DNA of 64,000 nt, taken from Nodosilinea sp. FACHB-131. Lineage in GTDB: Bacteria > Cyanobacteriota > Cyanobacteriia > Phormidesmidales > Phormidesmidaceae. The position numbers were made by a program, and so were the translations under genes. Location of the stretch: NCBI RefSeq assembly GCF_014695395.1, contig NZ_JACJOF010000027.1, positions 62,001 through 126,000 of the forward strand, read 5' to 3'. Shown piece after piece: positions 57,304 to 64,000 of this stretch; position 1 is the first letter of the stretch; every line of letters starts with the position of its first letter. A model generated the notes under the pieces. The model made no database searches, was not told where the DNA came from, and saw nothing but the letters and a program-made list of their open reading frames with translations.

Positions 57304-58188
57304 CTACAACAGCAGTTCTAAGGAAACTCCAACGCGGCTGTCTTGGCCAAAACGAGAATTTTGCCGCTGAAAATCGGTGCCTAGCCGCAGCTGACGGGTT
57401 ACGGCATAGCCGATCGCTAAACTCGTAATCCCCACCTCACTCTCACTGCCCGGCGCCACCCATCGCTGACTTAGGGCCAGGTCGGCCCCGCCGCCCCGCG
57501 ACGGCACCAGCATCAGGCGCAAGCCCACATCTAGCCCATCGGTCTGGTAGGCCGGAGTGCTGAGAGAGCGATAGCCCACCGTGGGCGCAATGTTGAAATA
57601 GCCGCCTAGAGGCAGCAGGTAGTACCGAGCTTCGCCCCCGTAAGATTCGCGATCGCCATTCCAGCTGCGGCTGTAGTCAACGCTGGCGGCGAGGCCCGTG
57701 CCCGGCACAAAAACGTCTTCTACCGCTACCCCGAAGCCGCCGATCTGCCCCGTAGAGGGAAACTGGGCATAGCCTACCCGCAGCCTGGTGCGAAAGCTGG
57801 GCTGGTGGCGAATTTCGTTGGCCACATCGGGCACATCCTCTAGCCAGCGCTGGAGCGTTGGGCTGCCTTCGATCACAGCCGGGTCAAGATCGAGGGTAGG
57901 GGCCACTGCCTCAGGCTCGAGGGCTAGCGTCTCTGACGGAGTAGCAGCGCCGACCGTTGGCAGGGTTGTCTCAAAGGAAACCGTGCAAGATTCTACAAAT
58001 TCGACCGTCTGAGGGCAAAGGGACAAGCCAGACGCCGCCGTATTGTGGGGAGTTTCAGAGCCAAGCGTTGTCGGCTCAATCGCTTCAACGCCATTAGGTC
58101 GCACCTCAAGCGCCATGGCGCTCTGTCCAACCCCAAACGCTGCCAGACAGCCCCCAAGTCGCAACAGTTGAATTGTTGATGACACCAC
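57304..58188 (-). CDS. Outer-membrane beta-barrel-like protein, hypothetical
   Basis: A 294-aa protein with a signal peptide (residues 1-27, ending SAMALEV), a ~100-residue low-complexity acidic section, then alternating strands (RTRLRVGYAQFPSTGQIGGFGVAVEDV, GLAASVDYSRSWNGDRESYGGEARYYLLPLGGYFNIAPTVGYRSL, ADLALSQRWV, RLGTDFQRQNSRFGQDSRVGVSLELLL). The aromatic-ended strands and hydrophobic C terminus suggest a small outer membrane barrel. No family recognised. Same strand as acsF, 157 bp downstream. Confidence 0.7.
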   Translation of the reverse strand: MVSSTIQLLRLGGCLAAFGVGQSAMALEVRPNGVEAIEPTTLGSETPHNTAASGLSLCPQTVEFVESCTVSFETTLPTVGAATPSETLALEPEAVAPTLDLDPAVIEGSPTLQRWLEDVPDVANEIRHQPSFRTRLRVGYAQFPSTGQIGGFGVAVEDVFVPGTGLAASVDYSRSWNGDRESYGGEARYYLLPLGGYFNIAPTVGYRSLSTPAYQTDGLDVGLRLMLVPSRGGGADLALSQRWVAPGSESEVGITSLAIGYAVTRQLRLGTDFQRQNSRFGQDSRVGVSLELLL

Positions 58189-58267
58189 TCGGCGGCTCCT
58201 AGCTCACATCATGAATCCTATGCATCTTACCGCCTTCGATTAGCAGTGCTGCCACACTGTGGACAGG

Positions 58268-58303
58268 CAAAAAAAGCGGCCTCACTCAAAGAGCAAAACC
58301 GCT
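58268..58303 (-). terminator. Terminator for acsF
   Basis: On the minus strand AGCGG...CCGCT (plus 58275-58303) with a 19-nt loop runs into seven T. Position 43 bp after the acsF stop supports it. Confidence 0.7.
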
Positions 58304-58345
58304 GGGGGAAACGAGGATAGCGTTTCGATAAATGGCTAATGCCCT

Positions 58346-59422
58346 CTAGCGCACCTGGCCGCGTGTCGCCATGGCGTCTATGGGTTTGAGGAAGTAGAGC
58401 TGCACCAGTTGCCAGCCGATAGTGGCAATGTGAGGCAGTTGTTGCAGCTTCTTCAGCAGCTTAGGCTGATTCGACTCAGCAATCTTGCTTAGCTTAGAGT
58501 TAGCGGCAGCAGCCACATCCAACCGCTTGAAGAAGCTGGGGTGCTCAACATTCAGCGTCACCGGGAACACGCGTCCGGCAGTGCTGTTGGTTTTCTCAAT
58601 CACCTCAATGTCGTACTCACGGACATTCAACCCGAGGGATTCGTAAAAGCCTCTGGCCCGCAGATCGTTGAGGTACATGGTGGCAAACACCGACAGCAAA
58701 AAGAAGCGGCACCACAGCCTAGCCTTCCAGTCGTTGAGAATTTCGGGCTGAGACTTCATCAGGGCCGAGAAGAAATCGCCGTGGCGGTTTTCGTCTTGGC
58801 ACCAGTTCTCAAAGAATCGGAAGATGGGGTAGATCTCGTTCTCGGGGTGAGATTCGAGGTGGCGGAAGATGGTGATGTAGCGCCAGTAGCCAATCTTCTC
58901 TGACAGATAGGTGGCATAGAGGATAAACTTGGGCTTAAAGAAGGTGTAGTCTTTGGTCTTGGTCAAAAAGCCCAGGTCTAGCTGCATGTTGAAGTCAGCC
59001 ATGGCCTTGTTGAGAAAGCCGGCGTGACGCGCTTCGTCGCGCGATATGAGATCAAAGCACTCAGACAGCAGGGGGTTCTTGCCCTTGAGGCGACGGCTCA
59101 GTTCTTTATAGAGTAAAAAGCCTGAGAACTCAGAGGTGCAGGAGCGCTCCAGAAATTCTACAAACACCTGCCGGGTTTCGCCGGTGACGCAGTCCCAAGA
59201 CTGGTCAAAGACCTCGCTGCGGACGAAGTGATGGCGGTTGTAGTCAGCCCGCAACTCGTCGAGGATGGCGAGCATCTCGTCTTCGTTGATAGAGAGGTCC
59301 ATGGCGGCCATCTCGTCAAAGTCGGTGGTATAAAACCGAGGGGTGAGAATGGTGTCTTTGGCGGGAGCCTTTACCCCTGGGCGAAGCTCTTGCAATTCGG
59401 GCTTTTTAAGGGAATCTACCAT
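58346..59422 (-). CDS. acsF: Mg-protoporphyrin IX monomethyl ester oxidative cyclase
   Basis: A 358-aa diiron enzyme of the AcsF/ChlE/CRD1 family. Iron ligands are in [31 protein letters not shown] and [12 protein letters not shown] (E-x2-H pairs). FYTTDFDEM and [15 protein letters not shown] are typical. It forms the fifth ring of chlorophyll using oxygen. The ATG follows AAGGACTC. A second gene copy for low oxygen (chlA2-type) is not in the window. Divergent from the GIDE-like gene over 323 bp. Confidence 0.96.
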   Translation of the reverse strand: MVDSLKKPELQELRPGVKAPAKDTILTPRFYTTDFDEMAAMDLSINEDEMLAILDELRADYNRHHFVRSEVFDQSWDCVTGETRQVFVEFLERSCTSEFSGFLLYKELSRRLKGKNPLLSECFDLISRDEARHAGFLNKAMADFNMQLDLGFLTKTKDYTFFKPKFILYATYLSEKIGYWRYITIFRHLESHPENEIYPIFRFFENWCQDENRHGDFFSALMKSQPEILNDWKARLWCRFFLLSVFATMYLNDLRARGFYESLGLNVREYDIEVIEKTNSTAGRVFPVTLNVEHPSFFKRLDVAAAANSKLSKIAESNQPKLLKKLQQLPHIATIGWQLVQLYFLKPIDAMATRGQVR

Positions 59423-59745
59423 GAGTCCTTCGATGGCGCGGTGAACGTGGGCCGGTCTATCTTCCGGCGGGCGATGCTAGGGGAGGCAGTCCTTGCAACT
59501 CTGGACGCTCGGACTAATTCACATCCTGAGAACAGAGAAGAGAACAACTGTCCAATGAATCGCTAAATGTCAGTGTATCAGGGCTTTTAGGACAGTCGGC
59601 AAGGCTTTAAGTTTTGCAACAAAACCTTTCGGTAAATAACGTCAGCAGAAAAGTCTTTCGTGCAAATTCGTTAAAGGGAGCGGTTTCTGGCGTTGCGTCT
59701 GGGCAAGCTGATAGCCAGAGCTGACAGTCATTGACGGAGAGCAGT
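59423..59745. other. Divergent spacer between acsF and the GIDE-like gene
   Basis: A 323-bp spacer with no gene; it should hold the acsF promoter. I see AT-rich stretches around 59600-59640 and no clear operator or repeat. Confidence 0.4.
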
Positions 59746-60543
59746 ATGGCGATCGCAGGCATTATCTTCATTATCGCTGGGGCCGTGCTCGGGTGGGTGC
59801 AAAAACGCCAGCAGGGCCGCTGTCGCCAGCTCAAACTGGCTCGTGCCTGTCAGGCAACCGACCTAGAGGCCACGGCTACTGCCGTCTCAAAGGAAATTGG
59901 CGGCGGCGACTGGCGCGACTATGTGTGGCTATGGGGCACCGTGAAAACGACCACACCCCTCACCTCGGAATTTAAGGCAGTGCCCTGCGTGTGCTACACC
60001 AGCACCGTAGTGCGCGAGTACGAAGAAACCGTGCGCCAGAAAGACAGTGACGGCAAAGTCACGACCAGCACTCAGCGGGGCTCAGAAACCATCAGCGAGC
60101 ACAGTCAGCGCATTCCCTTCGACCTGGTAGATCCATCGGGGCAGGTGCGAGTGGATCCTGAAGATGCCAAGATCGAGCCAGTGGAGGTGCTGGACGAATT
60201 TCGACCGGGCAACCCTGCCGGAGGCATGCTCTCCTTTGGCCCGTTTTCGCTGGCGCTGGGGGAAGACAGTATCAGTGGCCCTCGCCGCACCCTGGGCTAC
60301 CGCTATCGGGAAACCGTTCTGCCGCTCGATCGCCCTCTGCTAGTGGTAGGCATGGCGAGCGATCGCACCGGCACCATCGCCATTGAAAAACCTGCCCAGG
60401 ATGACCAGCCCTACATCATCACGCTGAAATCCCACGAGGTCATTACTAAGAGCGTTGATCAAAGTGCCAAAATTGCCTTCTGGTCAATGGTGGGGTGCTT
60501 TGGGGTAGGGATAGTGCTGCTATTGGCGGCGATCGTGGGGTGA
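59746..60543 (+). CDS. GIDE-domain membrane protein (MULAN-like), longer paralogue
   Basis: A 265-aa protein from the ATG at 59746 (GGAG 7 nt upstream). A first membrane helix (residues 1-20) and a final one (245-265) flank a GIDE region: VWLWGTVKTTTPLTSEFKAVPCVCYTSTVVREYEETVR, DLVDPSGQVRVDPEDAKIEPVEV, GYRYRETVLPLDRPLLVVGMASD. The eukaryotic counterpart is MUL1, where the domain sits between two membrane helices in front of a RING; here no RING is present. Function in bacteria unknown. Confidence 0.8.
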   Translation: MAIAGIIFIIAGAVLGWVQKRQQGRCRQLKLARACQATDLEATATAVSKEIGGGDWRDYVWLWGTVKTTTPLTSEFKAVPCVCYTSTVVREYEETVRQKDSDGKVTTSTQRGSETISEHSQRIPFDLVDPSGQVRVDPEDAKIEPVEVLDEFRPGNPAGGMLSFGPFSLALGEDSISGPRRTLGYRYRETVLPLDRPLLVVGMASDRTGTIAIEKPAQDDQPYIITLKSHEVITKSVDQSAKIAFWSMVGCFGVGIVLLLAAIVG

Positions 60544-60658
60544 ACTTCTTCAAGGGCGTTGATGCGGTACTGCGCTGGGTTGAATAGCTCAGTTGTCTTT
60601 GCCGTCAACCAATACCCAACACCGGCAATAAGGGCGCTAGTTCCTAAGAGCGCGTGGC

Positions 60659-62419
60659 TTAGCGACGCCTGTCCTGAATTGGTTCATCTGCTGGAATGCC
60701 TTGTTCCAGCTTGTATTGAGTGATTAGCTGGTTCATTTTGTAGCGCATCTTGAGGTGAGTTTCGACCCCTTCGTAGGTGTAGCGGTCGAAGCCGCCTTGG
60801 TCGATCAGCTGCTTGAGATAGCTGACGCGATCGCCCGGATTGGGGTGCGAGGCAAACCAGGTTATACCCTGGTTGCCGTACTCGTCTTCGAGGGTAATCA
60901 TCAGATTGTGCAGCCCGTCAGCGGCGTAGCGGCTGGTGGCCAGCAGCTTGGTACCCAAAATATCGGACTGGCGCTCCATGTCGCGGGAGTAGCTCGACAC
61001 CACCAGCCCAGCGGCGATGTTGGCCACCTCAGGAATGGGAATAAACGAGGCCAGGCTGGCGGTGAGGTTGCCCTGGGTCACCATTTGAAAGCTGTGGGAG
61101 AGCACCGCGTGGGCCAGTTCATGGCCGACTAATCCTGCCAGTTCGGCTTCGGAGTGGCTTTTGGTAATTGCTCCAGCATTGAGAAAGATCTTGCCGCCGG
61201 GCAGGGCAAAGGCGTTGAGGCTGTCATCCATGATCACCTCAAACGTGTAGTCAAACTCGTCGCGTCCGGCTAGGGCGGCCAGCCGCTGGCCCATATCGTT
61301 GACGTAGGCGCGAATTTCGGGATCATCGACAATGGGCAGCTGTCGCTTCACCTGCTCAGCCACCTGGTTGCCCAGACCGCTTTCGCCCTGCATGAGCAAA
61401 ATGCCGGAATTAAGCGCGCTGAACGGCCCCAGCAGCCCCCCGGTGAGAATGTACCCCGCCGCCCCAGTGACAATATTTGATATCAAGTTGCGAGTCAGGG
61501 ATTGATTCGTCTCGCCGCGAAAGCGATCGAGGTTCTGCCGGGCCAGGGCACCCATAGCTTCGGCTTCGGGGTGCTCGGGGTTGAGAATGGCAAACTGGTT
61601 GGCGGTAATGGCCGCTTCAATCCACTGTTCGCGGGCCATCTGCACCTCGGCCTGGGCCTTAAGCAAGTCGGGGTTGTAGGGATAGCGGGCGATCGCCCCA
61701 TCCAGCACCCGAGCCGCCTCGTCGGCCCGGTCATGCTGCACCAGGTAGCGGGCGTAGAGGGCCTGCCCCGGCAAAAACTCGGGGTAGTTCTCCACCAGTA
61801 GCTCTAGGGGCACCAGCACCCGATTAGGGAACTCCGACTCGGCCCCGGCCTGGGCCTCGCGCCAGTAGACCTGCCCGGTGGGCGGTAGCTCAGTGGGGTC
61901 GGTGAGGGGGGCGATCGCCAGCTCTGGCCCAGCTTCTGCCAGCCATTCTGGGTCTTTGGCCGCCCGATAGAGGAGTTCAGCATCGTCGCGATTGCCTGCT
62001 TGGTAGAGGCGATCGGCCTCGATCAAGATCTCGCTGCGCTTGGCCACCTCTGGCGAAAGGCCAGATAGCAGCAGCGCCCGCCCTACGGTCGAATCGGCAT
62101 CAATATCTGCGGCTGTCGGAACCACCTCAGAGCCAGTCCCAGGAATTTCAGGAATATCAGGTTCCTTGGGCGGCAGCTTCAGGGTGCCGTCAGGCTGCTC
62201 TGGGAAGGGAGTAGGCAGCGTATTTTCGGGCCGCGCGACCGGGTCCACCGACAGCGCATCTTCAGCACTGGCCTGCGCCGTTGCCGTTGGTTCCGCCACC
62301 ACTCCAGCAGGCTCTGCCGCAAACCCTGGAGATACCCCTAGGCCAAGCCCCTGGCTAAGCAGCACCGCCCCCAAGAAACTGGCCAGTAATGCTGTCACAA
62401 ACCGCTGCAATCGCCGCAT
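60659..62419 (-). CDS. M48 family metalloprotease with TPR-like region
   Basis: A 586-aa exported protein. After a signal peptide (residues 1-34, ending GFAAEP) and an acidic linker, helical repeats (about 110-280, TPR-like: ADEAARVLDGAIARYPYNPDLLKAQAEVQ) precede the Zn peptidase domain: VGHELAHAVLSHSFQ (HELAH near residues 431-435) and the downstream zinc-ligand glutamate in RQSDILGTKLL. It resembles periplasmic BepA/YfgC-type proteases that guard outer-membrane assembly. Confidence 0.9.
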   Translation of the reverse strand: MRRLQRFVTALLASFLGAVLLSQGLGLGVSPGFAAEPAGVVAEPTATAQASAEDALSVDPVARPENTLPTPFPEQPDGTLKLPPKEPDIPEIPGTGSEVVPTAADIDADSTVGRALLLSGLSPEVAKRSEILIEADRLYQAGNRDDAELLYRAAKDPEWLAEAGPELAIAPLTDPTELPPTGQVYWREAQAGAESEFPNRVLVPLELLVENYPEFLPGQALYARYLVQHDRADEAARVLDGAIARYPYNPDLLKAQAEVQMAREQWIEAAITANQFAILNPEHPEAEAMGALARQNLDRFRGETNQSLTRNLISNIVTGAAGYILTGGLLGPFSALNSGILLMQGESGLGNQVAEQVKRQLPIVDDPEIRAYVNDMGQRLAALAGRDEFDYTFEVIMDDSLNAFALPGGKIFLNAGAITKSHSEAELAGLVGHELAHAVLSHSFQMVTQGNLTASLASFIPIPEVANIAAGLVVSSYSRDMERQSDILGTKLLATSRYAADGLHNLMITLEDEYGNQGITWFASHPNPGDRVSYLKQLIDQGGFDRYTYEGVETHLKMRYKMNQLITQYKLEQGIPADEPIQDRRR

Positions 62420-62651
62420 GACATCTCCCTAAAACTGGTTTCTCTACAACGAATGAGGCTATGCTCCCTGGGTGACGGATGGGGCAAGACCCAGACCTGG
62501 GTCTGCACGGCGCTATCCCTGAACCTGGGTTCCTGCCGGTAACTTATTTATTCTGGACTCATTCTGATCCAATGCTTTGCCAAGCCAGAATCTGTGCTCC
62601 TATAATTTTGTTAAATAAATGTAACGCCGGAAAACGCAACAACGGAGCCCC

Positions 62652-63131
62652 ATGACCTTAGACACGATTAAACCCTGGCTCAACTTTGTTCACCCCATAA
62701 CCATGTGGCTGCTGCTGGCGATGACCCTCTACGCCCTTTACCTGGGGGTTCAGTCGCGCCGCACCCGCCTAGCTGATGCCGAAACCCGCAAAGAGTTGAT
62801 CAAAGGTAAATTTGCCCTTAAGCACCACAAGGTCGGCTCTGTATTGCTGGCCTGGATGGTGCTTGGCACCGTGGGTGGCATGGGGGCTACCTACTTAGAA
62901 GCCGGCAAGCTGTTTGTGGGGCCTCACCTGCTGGCAGGTCTGGGTATGGCATCCCTGATTGCTGTCTCTGCCGCCCTAGTGCCGTTCATGCAGAAGGGCA
63001 GTGAGACGGCTCGGCTCACCCACATCACCCTCAACATGGTGTTAGTGGGGCTGTTTAGCTGGCAAGCTTTTACCGGCATGAAGATTGTGCAACGGCTGCT
63101 GACTGACCTTCAGGCCTCGGCTGGATCCTAG
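62652..63131 (+). CDS. DUF4079 membrane protein
   Basis: A 159-aa cyanobacterial protein with four membrane helices. LNFVHPITMWLLLAMTLYALYLG, then ALKHHKVGSVLLAWMVLGTVGG, GPHLLAGLGMASLIAVS and RLTHITLNMVLVGLFSWQ each hold a His near a helix start, a pattern seen in haem-binding four-helix membrane proteins. DUF4079 has no proven role. It is divergent from the M48 gene (232-bp gap) and followed by a terminator-like hairpin. Confidence 0.85.
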   Translation: MTLDTIKPWLNFVHPITMWLLLAMTLYALYLGVQSRRTRLADAETRKELIKGKFALKHHKVGSVLLAWMVLGTVGGMGATYLEAGKLFVGPHLLAGLGMASLIAVSAALVPFMQKGSETARLTHITLNMVLVGLFSWQAFTGMKIVQRLLTDLQASAGS

Positions 63132-63173
63132 TTAGTCGGGCGACCAAAGCAAGTCTTAGGGAATAAATTCTTC

Positions 63174-63214
63174 AGCGATCGCGGCCCAAAGGGAACTCCT
63201 AGGCCGCGATCGCT
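63174..63214 (+). terminator. Hairpin after the DUF4079 gene
   Basis: AGCGATCGCGGCC (63174-63186) pairs perfectly with GGCCGCGATCGCT (63202-63214), each arm containing HIP1. T-rich tail TTGTGTTG is weak. Confidence 0.7.
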
Positions 63215-63295
63215 TTGTGTTGTCGGTTCAAACTATCCCCAGATCTAACCTCCAGGCCTGGCTTTGGCTTGGCCGTTGTGGATGCCGTTCCCCGC

Positions 63296-64000
63296 TCACC
63301 GCCCCCAGTTCGACCAAAAGTGGTGGCCTCGGTAGCTCTCAGGCAAGGGTAAGTTGTGGCTGTGGTGAAAATCTTCCTGCACCTTGCGGGTGAGGCGCTT
63401 AGAAACCTGGCGCACGACCTGGTTGAGCAGGCGATCGCCTGAGGACTTGAGCAGCGATCGCGGCACTGAGTTCAGCAGGCGTGGCATGTGAATCTTGACG
63501 GCCAGGCTCAGATCCCAATCAACCTGAGTCAGATTGGTGGCGGGAGGGGTGGCTTTGGGGCCATCCTGCAAACGCATCACCGCATGAAAATCGACATCGT
63601 AGCCAGGAGGCACGTACCCCGGCACTGGAATCGTATCAATGCGGTAGACCTGATGGTCGAGGGGCGACAGATATAAACCCACCTTAGGCTCTACTTCGTA
63701 GCCTAGCACCGAGAAGCGCCCAACCACCAGCCCATAACCATGGTCTGAGATATGTTCTACCTGCATCGGGTGAGCGCAGCGGGTAAACCACCCCCGGTGG
63801 CTGTTGAGATAGCGACCGACGGTATCGCTGTCGGCGGCCATATCCATCTTGCCAGCGTAGTGCCCCTCTAACAGCAGCGCGCCGTCTGTAAGGGGTACTG
63901 GGTCATGGGCCACTGGGGGTGCTCCATGGTCAGCAACGGCTGGGGGAATTTGCTCGTTGACCATCGCCTCCTCAGCACCAATTTCCTCATCCCCCGGCAA
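63296..64000 (-). CDS. DUF1997 family protein (start may be outside window)
   Basis: A 234-aa frame that reaches the right edge. A DUF1997 domain runs from LLEGHYAGKMDMAADSDTVGRYLNSHRGWFTRCAHPMQVEHISDHGYGLVVGRFSVLGYEVEPKVGLYL to NQVVRQVSKRLTRKVQEDFH. These proteins are found in cyanobacteria and chloroplasts and have an SRPBCC-like look; function unknown. An internal ATG at 63964, with AGGAGG 2 nt upstream, would give 222 aa and is possible. Confidence 0.85.
   Translation of the reverse strand: MPGDEEIGAEEAMVNEQIPPAVADHGAPPVAHDPVPLTDGALLLEGHYAGKMDMAADSDTVGRYLNSHRGWFTRCAHPMQVEHISDHGYGLVVGRFSVLGYEVEPKVGLYLSPLDHQVYRIDTIPVPGYVPPGYDVDFHAVMRLQDGPKATPPATNLTQVDWDLSLAVKIHMPRLLNSVPRSLLKSSGDRLLNQVVRQVSKRLTRKVQEDFHHSHNLPLPESYRGHHFWSNWGR

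Overview
The window reads as chromosomal DNA of a cyanobacterium. The octamer GCGATCGC (HIP1) is scattered through genes and spacers. The gene set includes an aerobic Mg-protoporphyrin monomethyl ester cyclase (AcsF), HemJ, a DnaK2-type chaperone, a cyanobacterial-style ThyX, DUF4079 and DUF1997 proteins, and a phosphorylase-kinase-alpha-like GH15 protein. The moderately high GC content and the intergenic repeats would suit a filamentous Leptolyngbya/Nodosilinea-type organism, but that placement is inference. I found no rRNA, tRNA, CRISPR array or intact insertion sequence.

Layout. 1-4.7 kb: the tail of a degenerate tyrosine-recombinase-like protein, a small possible OST-HTH protein, a tightly overlapping minus-strand operon (PhzF, GNAT, DinB), a YdcF-like membrane protein and a small hypothetical. 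4.9-13.1 kb: a MocR-type regulator, then a carbohydrate block with a trehalose synthase-maltokinase fusion, divergent malQ, and a histidine kinase that starts 2 nt after malQ. 13-18 kb: glycosyltransferase, ACT protein, LigB/DODA dioxygenase, glutathionyl-hydroquinone reductase, TlyA, TPR protein. 18.3-23.3 kb: a more accessory stretch with a FecR-like lipoprotein, an orphan DUF433 antitoxin beside a likely toxin remnant, a second DUF433 remnant on the other strand, three copies of a ~39-bp repeat, REP-like palindromes and a large membrane alpha/beta hydrolase with a repeat-rich tail. 23.3-34.4 kb: hydrolase, GH15/PhK-alpha-like protein, a VapBC-like pair, MFS exporter, EEP-family enzyme, MBL-fold protein, endonuclease III, cysK with an Rrf2 regulator. 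34.6-41 kb: M42/M20-type peptidase, a degenerate ~41-bp tandem repeat, rsmI, a secreted protein, DUF6765, a membrane protein, thyX. 41-55 kb: a secreted duplicated-domain protein, MscS channel, TVP38 protein, a 42-aa protein, two ABC-2 permeases without a nearby ATPase, a TIR-domain protein next to an LRR-protein kinase, a GIDE-like protein, HemJ, a large TPR protein, a winged-helix-like protein and an MntA/HepT pair. 55-64 kb: dnaK, a beta-barrel-like protein, acsF, a second GIDE-like protein, an M48 protease, DUF4079 and DUF1997.

Functional themes are storage-carbohydrate turnover (TreS-Mak, MalQ, GH15), tetrapyrrole synthesis (HemJ, AcsF), cysteine synthesis under an Rrf2 regulator, envelope maintenance, and several toxin-antitoxin modules at different stages of decay. 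The points most worth a second look are the TIR/LRR-kinase neighbourhood, whose TIR lacks the usual catalytic glutamate position, and a short DNA repeat that encodes GDGQRPALG inside two unrelated proteins. The repeat clusters at 19.7 and 35.9 kb and the 795-aa hydrolase with its unexplained tail also stand out.
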